From assembly GCF_004310285.1 (NCBI RefSeq), contig NZ_SISF01000023.1:248001-312000 (forward strand): a DNA stretch of 64,000 nucleotides, in the 5' to 3' direction. This DNA is from Agrobacterium cavarae. GTDB lineage: Bacteria > Pseudomonadota > Alphaproteobacteria > Rhizobiales > Rhizobiaceae. How positions within the stretch are numbered: the stretch's first letter is position 1; every line of letters begins with the position of its first letter. Below, in pieces: positions 8,876 through 17,838 of the stretch. The notes beneath the pieces are model-generated. The model was not told where the DNA came from, did no database searches, and saw nothing but the letters and a program-made list of their open reading frames with translations. The translations under genes were made by a program, and so were the position numbers.

Positions 8876-8979
8876 CTTCGCCTCAATCTTGCATTTCATG
8901 GATCAATCGGTCCAGTTGTTGCAATATGAGGAAGAAAGGCTTATTTGTTAAATGCAATTTTCGAGAGGTTTATTGCGAT
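8876..8979. promoter_or_regulatory. Divergent control region of tautomerase and LysR
   Basis: This 104-base AT-rich gap separates divergent genes. LysR proteins usually bind such gaps, so both promoters and the operator are expected here. I could not pick a clear T-N11-A palindrome by eye. Confidence 0.4.
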
Positions 8980-9876
8980 ATGAGCATCAATTGCGAAATT
9001 CTTGATCTTCGCGCATTTCAGGCGGTGGTGGAACTGGAGAGTTTTCATCGGGCAGCCGAGGCACTGCACATTTCGCAACCGGCTCTGACCCGGCGCATCC
9101 AGAAGCTGGAGCAGGCGATCGGTGCCCCGTTGCTGGAGCGCACCACACGCCACGTCGCGCCAACGGCCATGGGACAAGAGGTGATGCCCTTGGTCAGACG
9201 CATGCTGGAAGAATTTGATGGTTCTCTTTTTGCCATGAGGGATGGCGCGCTTCGCCGTGGCCTGATCACCATGGCCTGTGTTCCGACGGCTGCCTTCTAT
9301 TTCCTGCCTACCGTCATCAAGACCTTCAGCGAGCAGTATCCGCATATAAGACTGCGCATCCGAGATCTGACGGCCAATGAAGGCTTGCAGGCCGTGGCGC
9401 GCGGCGAGGTGGAGTTCGGTATCAACCTGATGGGAAATTCTGATCCCGATCTGTCATTCGAGCCGCTCATCGATGACCCTTTTGTTCTCGCCATGCGGAA
9501 GGATCACCCGCTGGCAAACTATGACACGATCCATTGGAATCAGTTGGAGCCCTATCCACTGGTGGTGGTCGATCGCTCCAGCGGCAACAGAACACTGTTG
9601 GATGGGGCGCTGGCACGCCATAATCTCAAGCTCAACTGGTTCTATGAGGTCACACACCTCAATACGTCGCTGGGGCTGGTCGAAGCGGGCCTCGGCATTT
9701 CCGTGCTGCCGCGTCTCGCCACCCCACAGGAAGACCATCCCTATCTGGTATCCCGCCCGATTGTCGATCCGATCGTTTCGCGCACCATCGGGATCGTGCA
9801 AAGAAGAAGCAGTGCGCTTTCGCCCGCTGCGGAGAAATTTGTGGCGATGCTCCTCAAGACCTGGAAAACACCGTGA
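8980..9876 (+). CDS. LysR family transcriptional regulator
   Basis: The 298-residue form starts at ATG 8980 (MSINCEILDLRAF), after a GAGAGG site; the longer frame from 8926 adds an untypical N-terminus. It has the winged helix-turn-helix (FHRAAEALHISQPALTRRIQKLE) followed by a two-lobed effector-binding domain of about 200 residues. It is transcribed away from the tautomerase/ABC importer operon, the classic arrangement for an activator of a neighbouring catabolic operon. The inducer is not predictable. Confidence 0.9.
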   Translation: MSINCEILDLRAFQAVVELESFHRAAEALHISQPALTRRIQKLEQAIGAPLLERTTRHVAPTAMGQEVMPLVRRMLEEFDGSLFAMRDGALRRGLITMACVPTAAFYFLPTVIKTFSEQYPHIRLRIRDLTANEGLQAVARGEVEFGINLMGNSDPDLSFEPLIDDPFVLAMRKDHPLANYDTIHWNQLEPYPLVVVDRSSGNRTLLDGALARHNLKLNWFYEVTHLNTSLGLVEAGLGISVLPRLATPQEDHPYLVSRPIVDPIVSRTIGIVQRRSSALSPAAEKFVAMLLKTWKTP

Positions 9877-10362
9877 GGCTCTTGGTCGATTGAACTGCCA
9901 GGGGTTGAGAGATCCGTTCTTTGTATAAAGAGGTCCTCCTGTCTGATTTTGGCCTCAGCCACAAGACTGCGCTCGTCAGGAGCGCGGTCTTGCGCAAAGT
10001 CTCCGTCGAGTGAGCGAGAAGACTTTGGCGTTCGCGAATCGTCGTTTCCAAAGATCGCGCCACGAGCTTTTCACGAATCGCTACTCGCGCCGTCGTGCTC
10101 TCACAAGCGAGGCCTTTGGTGAGGACGACCTGCCAAACCTTAACAGGGTCTTAAATTTCCACCGCCATATTCGTCCGACCTAACGTAAGTTGTGCCTAAA
10201 ATACAACACGCTAAAATTCGGACAATCTGAAAACGTGCTAATTTAGTGATATACGATTGCGAGAGAGGGGGGCTTTCTGTCTATTGGTTCGTGAAGCGGG
10301 GGGCACCTCAAGGGCATGTTCCTGGTCGCCGCTTTTGTAACGAAACATGACTGGAGGTCATT
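9877..10362. other. Porin upstream region with two hairpins
   Basis: No coding sequence is supported. Two inverted repeats lie at 9963-9991 and 9995-10027 (CAAAGTCT paired with AGACTTTG). The last 100 bases form the promoter and leader of the porin gene, with a GGAGG site at 10353. Confidence 0.5.
9963..9991 (+). terminator. 12-bp hairpin downstream of LysR gene
   Basis: AAGACTGCGCTC pairs with GAGCGCGGTCTT around a 5-base loop, one G-T wobble. It follows the LysR gene by about 85 bases. It lacks a T run, so termination is possible but not certain. Confidence 0.45.
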
Positions 10363-11499
10363 ATGAACATCAAGAGCCTTCTCATCGGCTCCGCTGCAGC
10401 TCTTGCAGCAGTATCTGGCGCAAAGGCTGCTGACGCTATCGTCGCTGCTGAGCCAGAGCCCCTGGAATATGTACGCGTCTGCGATGCATTCGGCACGGGC
10501 TTCTTCTACATTCCTGGCACTGAAACCTGCTTGAAGTTCGGCGGCTATGTTCGCTTCCAGACCGAATTCGGTCGTGACCGTTCCGGCACGTCTGACTGGG
10601 ACTCCTTCACACGCGCTCAGTTCGAAGTTGACACCCGCACTGACACCGAGCTTGGCGCTCTGCGTGGCTTTATCGGCTTCCGCGGCAACGCAGACTCCGG
10701 CGTTGGCGGTGCAACTGCTGGCACGTCCGGCAACCAGGGTTCTGGCGTATTCGTTGACCAGGCCTTCATCGAACTCGGCGGCCTGAAGGTCGGTAAGTTC
10801 TACAGCTGGTGGGACGATGGCCTCTCTGGCGAAGCTGACGTTCTCTCCACGAACGCTCTGTTTAACTCCATCCGTTACACCTACGACGCTGGTTCCTTCT
10901 GGGCTGGTATCTCGGTTGACGAACTGGAAGGCACCAACGCTGGTTTCGTAACTGCGACCGGCGTTATTGATCCGGTAACTGGTCTCGAAATTGGCACGCA
11001 GGAAGCTGACAACAACGTCGGCATCACTGGCGGCATCGGCGGAAACTTCGGCGGTGCAGCGCTGCAGCTGATCGGTTCCTACGACGTTGACCAGGAAGAA
11101 GGCGCAGTTCGCCTGATCGCAACGGCTGAAATCGGTCCTGGTACGCTCGGCCTGGCTGGTGTTTGGGCTTCTGGCGCAAACGCTTACTATGCAGAGTCCG
11201 AATGGGCTGTTGCTGCTGAATACGCCATCAAGGCGACCGATCGTCTGACGATCACTCCTGGTGCCCAGTGGTTCGGCAACGTTGCCAATCGTGCAACGAT
11301 CGTAACGGCCGGTGGCGACGAGTTCTCTGGCATCATCACGAACGACTTCTCGAACCGCGACGCCTGGCAGGCTGGTATCACGGTTGATTACAAGATCACC
11401 GAAGGTCTCTCCACCAAGGTTGCAGTTAACTACTACGACGAAGACGGTGCAGACACCGACCAGTGGAACGGTTTCGTTCGCCTTCAGCGTTCGTTCTAA
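10363..11499 (+). CDS. Major outer-membrane porin (RopA/Omp2b family)
   Basis: This 378-residue protein has a signal peptide ending near SGAKA|AD, and then the beta-barrel pattern of the alphaproteobacterial Porin_2 family: alternating hydrophobic strands, many Gly/Asn/Asp turns, the segment CLKFGGYVRFQTEF and the C-terminal aromatic residue (RLQRSF) needed for barrel assembly. Two cysteines (in RVCDAF and ETCLKF) match the family's N-terminal pair. It is a general diffusion pore for small hydrophilic solutes. Codon choice is strongly biased, as expected for an abundant protein. A strong GGAGG ribosome site and a terminator bracket it as a single-gene unit. Confidence 0.93.
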   Translation: MNIKSLLIGSAAALAAVSGAKAADAIVAAEPEPLEYVRVCDAFGTGFFYIPGTETCLKFGGYVRFQTEFGRDRSGTSDWDSFTRAQFEVDTRTDTELGALRGFIGFRGNADSGVGGATAGTSGNQGSGVFVDQAFIELGGLKVGKFYSWWDDGLSGEADVLSTNALFNSIRYTYDAGSFWAGISVDELEGTNAGFVTATGVIDPVTGLEIGTQEADNNVGITGGIGGNFGGAALQLIGSYDVDQEEGAVRLIATAEIGPGTLGLAGVWASGANAYYAESEWAVAAEYAIKATDRLTITPGAQWFGNVANRATIVTAGGDEFSGIITNDFSNRDAWQAGITVDYKITEGLSTKVAVNYYDEDGADTDQWNGFVRLQRSF

Positions 11500-11527
11500 T
11501 ATAGTCTAACCGACTGTATTGACTAAG

Positions 11528-11556
11528 AAAGCCCGGCACATCGCCGGGCTTTTTTT
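11528..11556 (+). terminator. Intrinsic terminator of porin gene
   Basis: AAAGCCCGGC and GCCGGGCTTT form a strong stem with a short ACATC loop, followed by a run of T. It is 29 bases after the porin stop codon. Confidence 0.92.
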
Positions 11557-11669
11557 ATTTTAGAAAAGCCTAAAAAATACTAGACAAGCCAGATTTTTCT
11601 ATGCATCATGTCCTCAGTCAAAAGGCGTGATCCACAGCCAAAAGCTTCGTCTGTTGACTCCAGTCAAGG

Positions 11670-11695
11670 CCCATCAGCCCCCCTAGGCTGATGGG
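11670..11695 (-). terminator. 10-bp perfect hairpin beyond kdpE
   Basis: CCCATCAGCC and GGCTGATGGG pair perfectly around a 6-base loop, 57 bases beyond the kdpE stop codon. No T run follows on the minus strand, so its role as terminator is tentative. Confidence 0.45.
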
Positions 11696-11751
11696 CAGGC
11701 ACTGCCAAACTTCCTTCAAGAAGACCGCCTGGCACTCTCAAATCTTCCCGC

Positions 11752-12438
11752 TCATTCCGTCACGAAACGATAGCCGACCCCGGATTCCGTCTGGATGATC
11801 TTCGGCTGCGCAGCATCCCGTTCGACCTTCTGTCGCAATTGGCCAATGAAGACTCGAAGGTAGTGCAGATCCTCCCCATGTGCTGGCCCCCAAACCGAGG
11901 TCAGAAGCGTGCGATGCGTCACCACGCGACCAGCATGGTGCGCCAGGAGCGTCAGGAGATCATATTCCTTCGGCGTCAGCTTGATGCTGGCGCCATCACG
12001 GGCAACGATGCGGCGCTGGGTATCGATCGACAGGCCATCCGCCTCGATCGAGGAGGGCAGGCTCTCTGATTTGCCCACATGGCGCATGGCCGTGCGGATG
12101 CGGGCGGTCAATTCACCGATGCCAAAGGGCTTTTCGATATAGTCGTCGGCACCGAGATCCAGTGCCGCGATCTTCTCGGTCTCGCGGTCGCGGGCGGAGA
12201 GAATGATAATCGGCAGTGTCGACCAGCCGCGAAGATTGGCGATGACATCTTTACCATCCATATCCGGCAGGCCGAGATCGAGAATGATCACATCTGGAGC
12301 GGACGTGGCGGCAGCCTTGATGGCGTCAGCGCCGTTTTCGGCCTCGATCACGTCGTAACCGGCGGCAGCCAGTGCCGGGCGCAGGAAGCGCCGGATCTGC
12401 GGCTCGTCATCCACCACCAGAATGCGTCCCAAGGTCAT
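11752..12438 (-). CDS. kdpE: KdpE response regulator
   Basis: This 228-residue OmpR-type regulator has a receiver domain with D10/D11 and phosphoacceptor D54 (VIILDLGLPDMDG), K104-like KPFG segment, and a C-terminal winged helix (LTPKEYDLLTLLAHHAGRVV, then RVFIGQLRQKVE). KdpD phosphorylates it under K+ limitation and it activates kdpFABC. It lies 45 bases after kdpD. Confidence 0.95.
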   Translation of the reverse strand: MTLGRILVVDDEPQIRRFLRPALAAAGYDVIEAENGADAIKAAATSAPDVIILDLGLPDMDGKDVIANLRGWSTLPIIILSARDRETEKIAALDLGADDYIEKPFGIGELTARIRTAMRHVGKSESLPSSIEADGLSIDTQRRIVARDGASIKLTPKEYDLLTLLAHHAGRVVTHRTLLTSVWGPAHGEDLHYLRVFIGQLRQKVERDAAQPKIIQTESGVGYRFVTE

Positions 12439-12483
12439 TGATTCTGCCTGCTTCCTATATGTTCGAGAGAGTACTCTTCGCCA

Positions 12484-15198
12484 CTACATATCGTGCTTTC
12501 CGAAAATCGATTCCGATTTTTGCGCCGATGCCGTCACCGGAAAGCGCATGACGATACGCGTGCCGCGCTTCTTCACCGCCGGGCTTTCCGCATGAATTCG
12601 CCCGCCCATGGCTTCGATAAAACCTCGAGCAATGGAAAGACCAAGTCCCGTTCCCGGAGATCGCCCATCCGAGCGGGAGCGACGATAGAATTTTTCGAAG
12701 ATGCGGTCGAGATCCTCGCCGGGAATGCCTTTACCATTATCGGTGACGGAAACGACGATTTCCTCCCCATCGCGCCTCGCATAGACATTGACCGGGTCGC
12801 CGCCACCATATTTGGCGGCGTTGTCGAGAAGGTTGAACAGCACCTGGCCGAGCAGAACCGAATCGGCGCGAATGACCGGCAAATCCTTGGCGATGCCGGT
12901 CTCGAAGCTCTGCGAGGGGAAGTATTTGCGCGTCCGCTCGACCGCAGAGCGGATCACGTCGGCGACATCCACCCAGTCCCGCTTGGCCTGCAAGGTGCCG
13001 GCGGTGATGCGGGTCATGTCCAGAAGATTGGCAACGAAGCGGCTGAGCCTCGCACTTTCTTCTTCGATGGACTGCAGTAGATCGTCGCGGCTTTCCGGTG
13101 ACATGCGATCACCCAATTCCCTAAGGCTGGTGACCGAGCCGGTGATCGTGGCGAGCGGTGTGCGCAGATCGTGCGAAATGGAGGATAACAGTGCTTCACG
13201 GTATCGCTCGCCTTCTAGCCTTGCCGCTTGCTCAGCACTTTCTGAGGAGAGCCGCGCGCGGTCGATGGCTGTTGCCGCCTGATCGAGTATCGCGGCAAGC
13301 TTCCGCTCGGCATTGGAATCAAGCCCGCTCGTTCCGGGTTCAAAACCGCAGACACCGACGACGCCATGCGGGCTGGTCAGCGGACGGAACTGGAAGCGTC
13401 CGTTGGGAAGCGTACCGGTACCAGATCCTGACGGTTCCGAGCGGCTGCCTGCCCAGCGCGCCGCTGTCAGTTCTGAAACGCCAAGTTCGGTGTCCGGGGG
13501 CCATGCCGCAACGACGTCCAGATCGTCGCCTTTTGGCAGAAGCATGACCACATGGCGGCCCAGGCTGCCCTGCAACTGTGTGACCGATGCCCACAAGACT
13601 TCCTCCGGCTTTGCCGTCCCGGCAAGCTTTCGGGAAAAATCATAAAGCGCCTGCATGTCGGCGGCGCGTTGACGGGCGGCCTGCGCTTGTTCGCGGATGC
13701 GTGATGCGAGGCTGCCGGCGATCAGTGCCGCCACGATGAAAACCGCAAGCGCAAAGACTTCATGCGGCGAGGCGATGGTGAAGGTCTCGACCGGAGCAAT
13801 GAAGAAGAAGTTATAGGCAAGCGCGGATACAATCGCGGCCATCAGGGCCGCCATGAAACCAGCGGCGGATGCAGCCGCCAGAACGGCCAGCAGAAACAGC
13901 AGCGAGATATTCGGCAGATGCGTGAACTGGTCCAGTGCAAGTCCGGCGAGCGTCGCGCCTGCGACCGTGCCGATAGCGCAGAGAAGGGACCGGGAGAAGG
14001 CGGACAGTTGAAAGCCTCGCTTCTTTCGGGTGGATACACCCGGAACCTTGGCTGCATCCGCAGTGACGAGATGAAGCCCAATGCCGCTTGCCTCTTTCGC
14101 CAGAGCGTCGGCAAGGCTCGGCCGAAATGGGTTGGAAAACCACCTGCGGCGCTGAGAGCCGATAACGATCTGGGTGGCGTGCTCGCGCCGTGCGAGTTTC
14201 AAAATTTCCGTGACGAAGTCATTGCCCGTAACGTGACGCGTCTCAGCTCCCAGCTTTTCGGCGAAGCGAAAGGCCTCATCGATCCGCCGCAGGCTATCCT
14301 CATCCATAGTCTCCTGGTCGTCTCGCGCCATGCTGACGACGGTCCAGGGAGCGTTGAGACCGGAGGCAAGACGGCTCGCGACGCGCACCACCTTGTCCGA
14401 CAGGGCGTCAGCACCGATACAAACCAGTAGCCTCTCGCCAGTCGCCCAAGGCCCTTCGATGGCGTTTTGCCGCAGATAGTCAACCATCTGATCGTCCACC
14501 CGGTCTGCGGTGCGGCGAAGGGCGAGCTCGCGCAAAGCTGTCAGATTACCGAGGCGGAAAAAGCGGTCGGTGGCGCGCCTGGCGCTGTCCGGCAGATAAA
14601 CCTTGCCTTCCTTCAGCCGCTCGATCAGTTCGCCGGGCGGAAGGTCCACCAGCACCACATCGTCGGCACGCTTCAGCACCGTGTCCGGCACTCGTTCGCG
14701 AATGGTGACACCGGTAATCTGCGAAACGAGATCGGAGAGGCTCTCGAGATGCTGGATATTGAGCGCCGTCCAGACATCGATCCCGGCGGAGATCAGTTCT
14801 TCGATATCCTGGTAGCGCTTGGGGTGGCGAAATCCTTCCGGGTTTGAATGGGCAAGCTCATCGACGATGATGACGCGCGGCTTGCGGGCAAGCGCTGCAT
14901 CGAGATCAAATTCCTTGAGCATCTTGCCGCGATAATCGACCTCAAGGCGCGGCAGCACGTCGAGGCCCTCAAGAAGCGCCGAAGTTTCCGCCCGTGCGTG
15001 GGTTTCGACGAGGCCGATCACGACTTCGACACCATCGGCCTTCAGTCGGCGTGCCCGCGCCAGCATGGCGTAGGTCTTGCCCACACCTGGCGCTGCGCCT
15101 AAAAATATAGTGAGCTTGCCCCGGCGGTCTTTCTCCGCCAGGGCAAGCAATGCATCGGGATCGGGCCTGTTCAAGCCCTCACGGTCATGTGACGCCAT
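12484..15198 (-). CDS. kdpD: KdpD K+-sensing histidine kinase
   Basis: The 904-residue kinase has all KdpD parts in order: an N-terminal KdpD domain with Walker A GAAPGVGKT (about residues 33-41) and IIVDELAHSNPEG, a universal-stress-like domain (about 250-370), four membrane helices (about 405-500), a GAF-like region, the phosphoacceptor His in SSISHDLRTPLA, and a catalytic domain with G2 box GTGLGLSIARG. It senses low K+ or ionic stress and controls KdpE. The final dozen residues (QKSESIFGKHDM) are encoded by a copy of the mosaic intergenic repeat, so they are probably a late extension with no role. Confidence 0.95.
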   Translation of the reverse strand: MASHDREGLNRPDPDALLALAEKDRRGKLTIFLGAAPGVGKTYAMLARARRLKADGVEVVIGLVETHARAETSALLEGLDVLPRLEVDYRGKMLKEFDLDAALARKPRVIIVDELAHSNPEGFRHPKRYQDIEELISAGIDVWTALNIQHLESLSDLVSQITGVTIRERVPDTVLKRADDVVLVDLPPGELIERLKEGKVYLPDSARRATDRFFRLGNLTALRELALRRTADRVDDQMVDYLRQNAIEGPWATGERLLVCIGADALSDKVVRVASRLASGLNAPWTVVSMARDDQETMDEDSLRRIDEAFRFAEKLGAETRHVTGNDFVTEILKLARREHATQIVIGSQRRRWFSNPFRPSLADALAKEASGIGLHLVTADAAKVPGVSTRKKRGFQLSAFSRSLLCAIGTVAGATLAGLALDQFTHLPNISLLFLLAVLAAASAAGFMAALMAAIVSALAYNFFFIAPVETFTIASPHEVFALAVFIVAALIAGSLASRIREQAQAARQRAADMQALYDFSRKLAGTAKPEEVLWASVTQLQGSLGRHVVMLLPKGDDLDVVAAWPPDTELGVSELTAARWAGSRSEPSGSGTGTLPNGRFQFRPLTSPHGVVGVCGFEPGTSGLDSNAERKLAAILDQAATAIDRARLSSESAEQAARLEGERYREALLSSISHDLRTPLATITGSVTSLRELGDRMSPESRDDLLQSIEEESARLSRFVANLLDMTRITAGTLQAKRDWVDVADVIRSAVERTRKYFPSQSFETGIAKDLPVIRADSVLLGQVLFNLLDNAAKYGGGDPVNVYARRDGEEIVVSVTDNGKGIPGEDLDRIFEKFYRRSRSDGRSPGTGLGLSIARGFIEAMGGRIHAESPAVKKRGTRIVMRFPVTASAQKSESIFGKHDM
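12487..12532 (-). repeat. RIME-like intergenic repeat, copy 1 (partial)
   Basis: On the plus strand it reads ATCGTGCTTTCCGAAAATCG then ATTCCGATTTTTGCGCCGATG. The same module occurs at 39019-39067 and, inverted, at 57428-57474. Only the ATCGTGC...GATGC module is present here; the GCGTCC/GGACGC module is missing. It overlaps the last codons of kdpD. Confidence 0.75.
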
Positions 15199-15203
15199 TC
15201 GTC

Positions 15204-15773
15204 TCAGCTCTTCAGCGCATCGAGCGCAAGGTTCAACTCTAGCACATTCACGCGCGGCTCGCCGATAATCCCAAGCAGCCGTCCCTCGGTTTTTTGGTCG
15301 ACCAGCGCTTTTACGGCCTCTGGTGAAAGGCTGCGTGCCTTGGCAATCCGCTCGACCTGCGCGGCAGCGAAATCCGGTGTGATATGCGGGTCGAGACCCG
15401 AGCCAGAGGTGGTCACCGCGTCGGCTGGAACCGGCGAAGCGATACCCGCGCCGTTCAGCCGTACAACGTCGCCAGCAACCCGGTCCTTCAGCTTGGCAGA
15501 TGTGGTGCCAAGATTGGAGCCCGAAGAAGCGGCGGCGTTGTAGGCATCTGGGCTGGTCGCGGAGGGGCGCGGCCAGAAGTAGCGATCGGAGGTGAAGTTC
15601 TGGCCAATCAGGCTGGAGCCGATGACCGCATCGCCTTTGCGGATCATTGATCCGTTAGCCTGCGCGGGCATCAGCGATTGCGCAATACCGGTGATCGCCA
15701 GTGGATAGCCGAGACCGGTCAGCGCGATGAAGAAGGCCAGGATGACGATGGCGGGACGAATTTGGTTCAGCAT
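15204..15773 (-). CDS. kdpC: KdpC, potassium-transporting ATPase subunit C
   Basis: The 189-residue subunit has a single N-terminal membrane helix ([20 protein letters not shown]) and a soluble domain with the family motifs [32 protein letters not shown] and [10 protein letters not shown]. KdpC stabilises the KdpA-KdpB complex. It sits 2 bases after kdpB and 5 before kdpD. Confidence 0.95.
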   Translation of the reverse strand: MLNQIRPAIVILAFFIALTGLGYPLAITGIAQSLMPAQANGSMIRKGDAVIGSSLIGQNFTSDRYFWPRPSATSPDAYNAAASSGSNLGTTSAKLKDRVAGDVVRLNGAGIASPVPADAVTTSGSGLDPHITPDFAAAQVERIAKARSLSPEAVKALVDQKTEGRLLGIIGEPRVNVLELNLALDALKS

Positions 15774-15775
15774 GA

Positions 15776-17827
15776 TTACACCAGATGAAGTGCGGAGACC
15801 GCGATATCGATGACCTTGATCCCGGCAAAGGGCAGAAGCAGACCGCCGAGGCCGTAGACGAGCAGGTTTCGCCTGAGAAGCGACGCCGCCGCTGCAGGGC
15901 GATAGGCCACGCCCTTCAGCGCCAGCGGGATGAGAGCGATGATGATCAGCGCGTTGAAGATGACGGCGGATAGGATGGCCGATTGCGGTGATGACAACGC
16001 CATGATGTTGAGTGTGCCGAGAGCCGGATAGGTCGTGACGAAGAGTGCCGGGATGATGGCGAAGTACTTCGCCACATCGTTCGCAATCGAAAACGTCGTC
16101 AGCGAACCGCGTGTCATCAGCAGTTGTTTGCCGATTTCGACGATCTCGATGAGCTTGGTCGGGCTGGAGTCGAGATCCACCATATTGGCGGCTTCACGTG
16201 CTGCCTGCGTCCCGGTCTGCATGGCAACGCCAACATCGGCTTGCGCAAGCGCTGGCGCGTCATTGGTGCCATCGCCGCACATGGCGATCAACCGGCCGCC
16301 CTTCTGTTCGCGGCGAATATAGTCGAGCTTGTCCTCAGGCGTCGCTTCCGCCAGAAAATCGTCCACGCCCGCTTCGGAGGCAATCGCCGCTGCGGTGACG
16401 GGATTGTCGCCCGTGACCATCACGGTGCGAATGCCCATGGCACGAAGTGCTGCAAAGCGCTCCTTGATGCCGGGCTTGACCACGTCCTTCAGGTGGATGA
16501 CGCCAAGCAGGCGGTTGCCTTCGGCTACGCCAAGCGGCGTTCCGCCGGTGCGGGCAATGCGATCCACGGCCTGGTGAAACTCCGCCGGCGCCTTGCCATC
16601 GGTGGCGTTGGCGAACTTCAGAATGGCGTCGATCGCGCCCTTGCGGAAGGATTTACCGTTCGTATCGACGCCGGACAGACGCGTCTGTGCGGAGAAGGGA
16701 ACGACAGCATCGACGGTCACCTTGGGCGAGGCAATTCCGAATTCGCCTGTTGCAAGCGCTGCAATGGAACGGCCCTCCGGCGTCTCGTCGGAAAGGCTTG
16801 CGAGCAGGGCAGCTTCCGCCACCTGTTCAGCCGTCACGCCTGGCACCGTAGTGAAATCTGCTGCCATGCGGTTGCCGAAGGTAATGGTGCCGGTCTTGTC
16901 GAGGAGAAGCGTATCGACATCGCCTGCCGCTTCCACCGCGCGGCCGGACGTGGCGATGACGTTGAAGCGTACGAGACGATCCATGCCAGCAATGCCGATG
17001 GCGGAGAGAAGGCCACCGATGGTGGTGGGAATGAGGGTAACAAGAAGGGCTGCCAGCACCGTGATGGAGACCAGCGTGCCGGAGTAGCCCGCCAGACCCC
17101 AGACGGTGACGACGACGATCAGGAAGACGAGGGTGAGGCCGGACAGCAGGATCGAGAGCGCGATCTCATTCGGCGTCTTCTGGCGCTCCGCACCTTCGAT
17201 CAGCGCAATCATCCGATCGACGAAGCTTGCGCCGGGCGGCGTGGTGATGCGGATCTTGAGTTGATCGGACAGAACCTGCGTGCCGCCGGTGACGGCCGAA
17301 CGGTCGCCGCCGGATTCGCGGATGACGGGCGCAGATTCGCCGGTGATTGCGCTTTCATTGACCGAGGCCACGCCTTCGATGACTTCACCATCGCCGGGGA
17401 TGAGTTCGCCCGCATCGACGATGACGATGTCACCGACCTTGAGCATGGTGGCCGCGATGCTCTCCTCTTTGCCGTCCGCCGTGAGCCGGCGCGCGGAGAG
17501 GTCCGAGCGGGTGCGCTTCAGGCTGTCGGCCTGGGCGCGACCGCGCCCTTCGGCCACCGCTTCGGCGAAGGTGGCGAATAGCACCGTGAACCAGAGCCAG
17601 GCCGCGATCTGGCCCGAAAAGACGGCCGTGCCGTTATGGGCGAGAAGATCGCGGATGAAGAAGATGGTCACGACAGCTGCGACGATCTCCGTAACGAAGA
17701 TCACCGGGTTGCGCATCAACTGCCTGGGATCAAGCTTGATGAAAGCGTTCTTGATGGCTGGACCGATGATGGCGGGGTCGAAGAGGCTAGGTCTCGCTGG
17801 AGCCGATGAGTTTGGATGTGTGGACAT
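15776..17827 (-). CDS. kdpB: KdpB, P-type ATPase catalytic subunit
   Basis: The 683-residue catalytic subunit of the Kdp K+ pump has the P-type phosphorylation site [13 protein letters not shown], the actuator motif [10 protein letters not shown], the nucleotide-binding domain with [11 protein letters not shown] and the hinge [10 protein letters not shown]...[17 protein letters not shown]. About seven membrane helices surround these. It hydrolyses ATP to drive K+ uptake through KdpA. It is 11 bases after kdpA. Confidence 0.97.
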   Translation of the reverse strand: MSTHPNSSAPARPSLFDPAIIGPAIKNAFIKLDPRQLMRNPVIFVTEIVAAVVTIFFIRDLLAHNGTAVFSGQIAAWLWFTVLFATFAEAVAEGRGRAQADSLKRTRSDLSARRLTADGKEESIAATMLKVGDIVIVDAGELIPGDGEVIEGVASVNESAITGESAPVIRESGGDRSAVTGGTQVLSDQLKIRITTPPGASFVDRMIALIEGAERQKTPNEIALSILLSGLTLVFLIVVVTVWGLAGYSGTLVSITVLAALLVTLIPTTIGGLLSAIGIAGMDRLVRFNVIATSGRAVEAAGDVDTLLLDKTGTITFGNRMAADFTTVPGVTAEQVAEAALLASLSDETPEGRSIAALATGEFGIASPKVTVDAVVPFSAQTRLSGVDTNGKSFRKGAIDAILKFANATDGKAPAEFHQAVDRIARTGGTPLGVAEGNRLLGVIHLKDVVKPGIKERFAALRAMGIRTVMVTGDNPVTAAAIASEAGVDDFLAEATPEDKLDYIRREQKGGRLIAMCGDGTNDAPALAQADVGVAMQTGTQAAREAANMVDLDSSPTKLIEIVEIGKQLLMTRGSLTTFSIANDVAKYFAIIPALFVTTYPALGTLNIMALSSPQSAILSAVIFNALIIIALIPLALKGVAYRPAAAASLLRRNLLVYGLGGLLLPFAGIKVIDIAVSALHLV

Positions 17828-17838
17828 CTTTTTGCTTT

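Noticed and set aside
16124..17581. 485-codon plus-strand frame across kdpB
   Set aside because: Antisense shadow of kdpB, which has complete P-type ATPase motifs.
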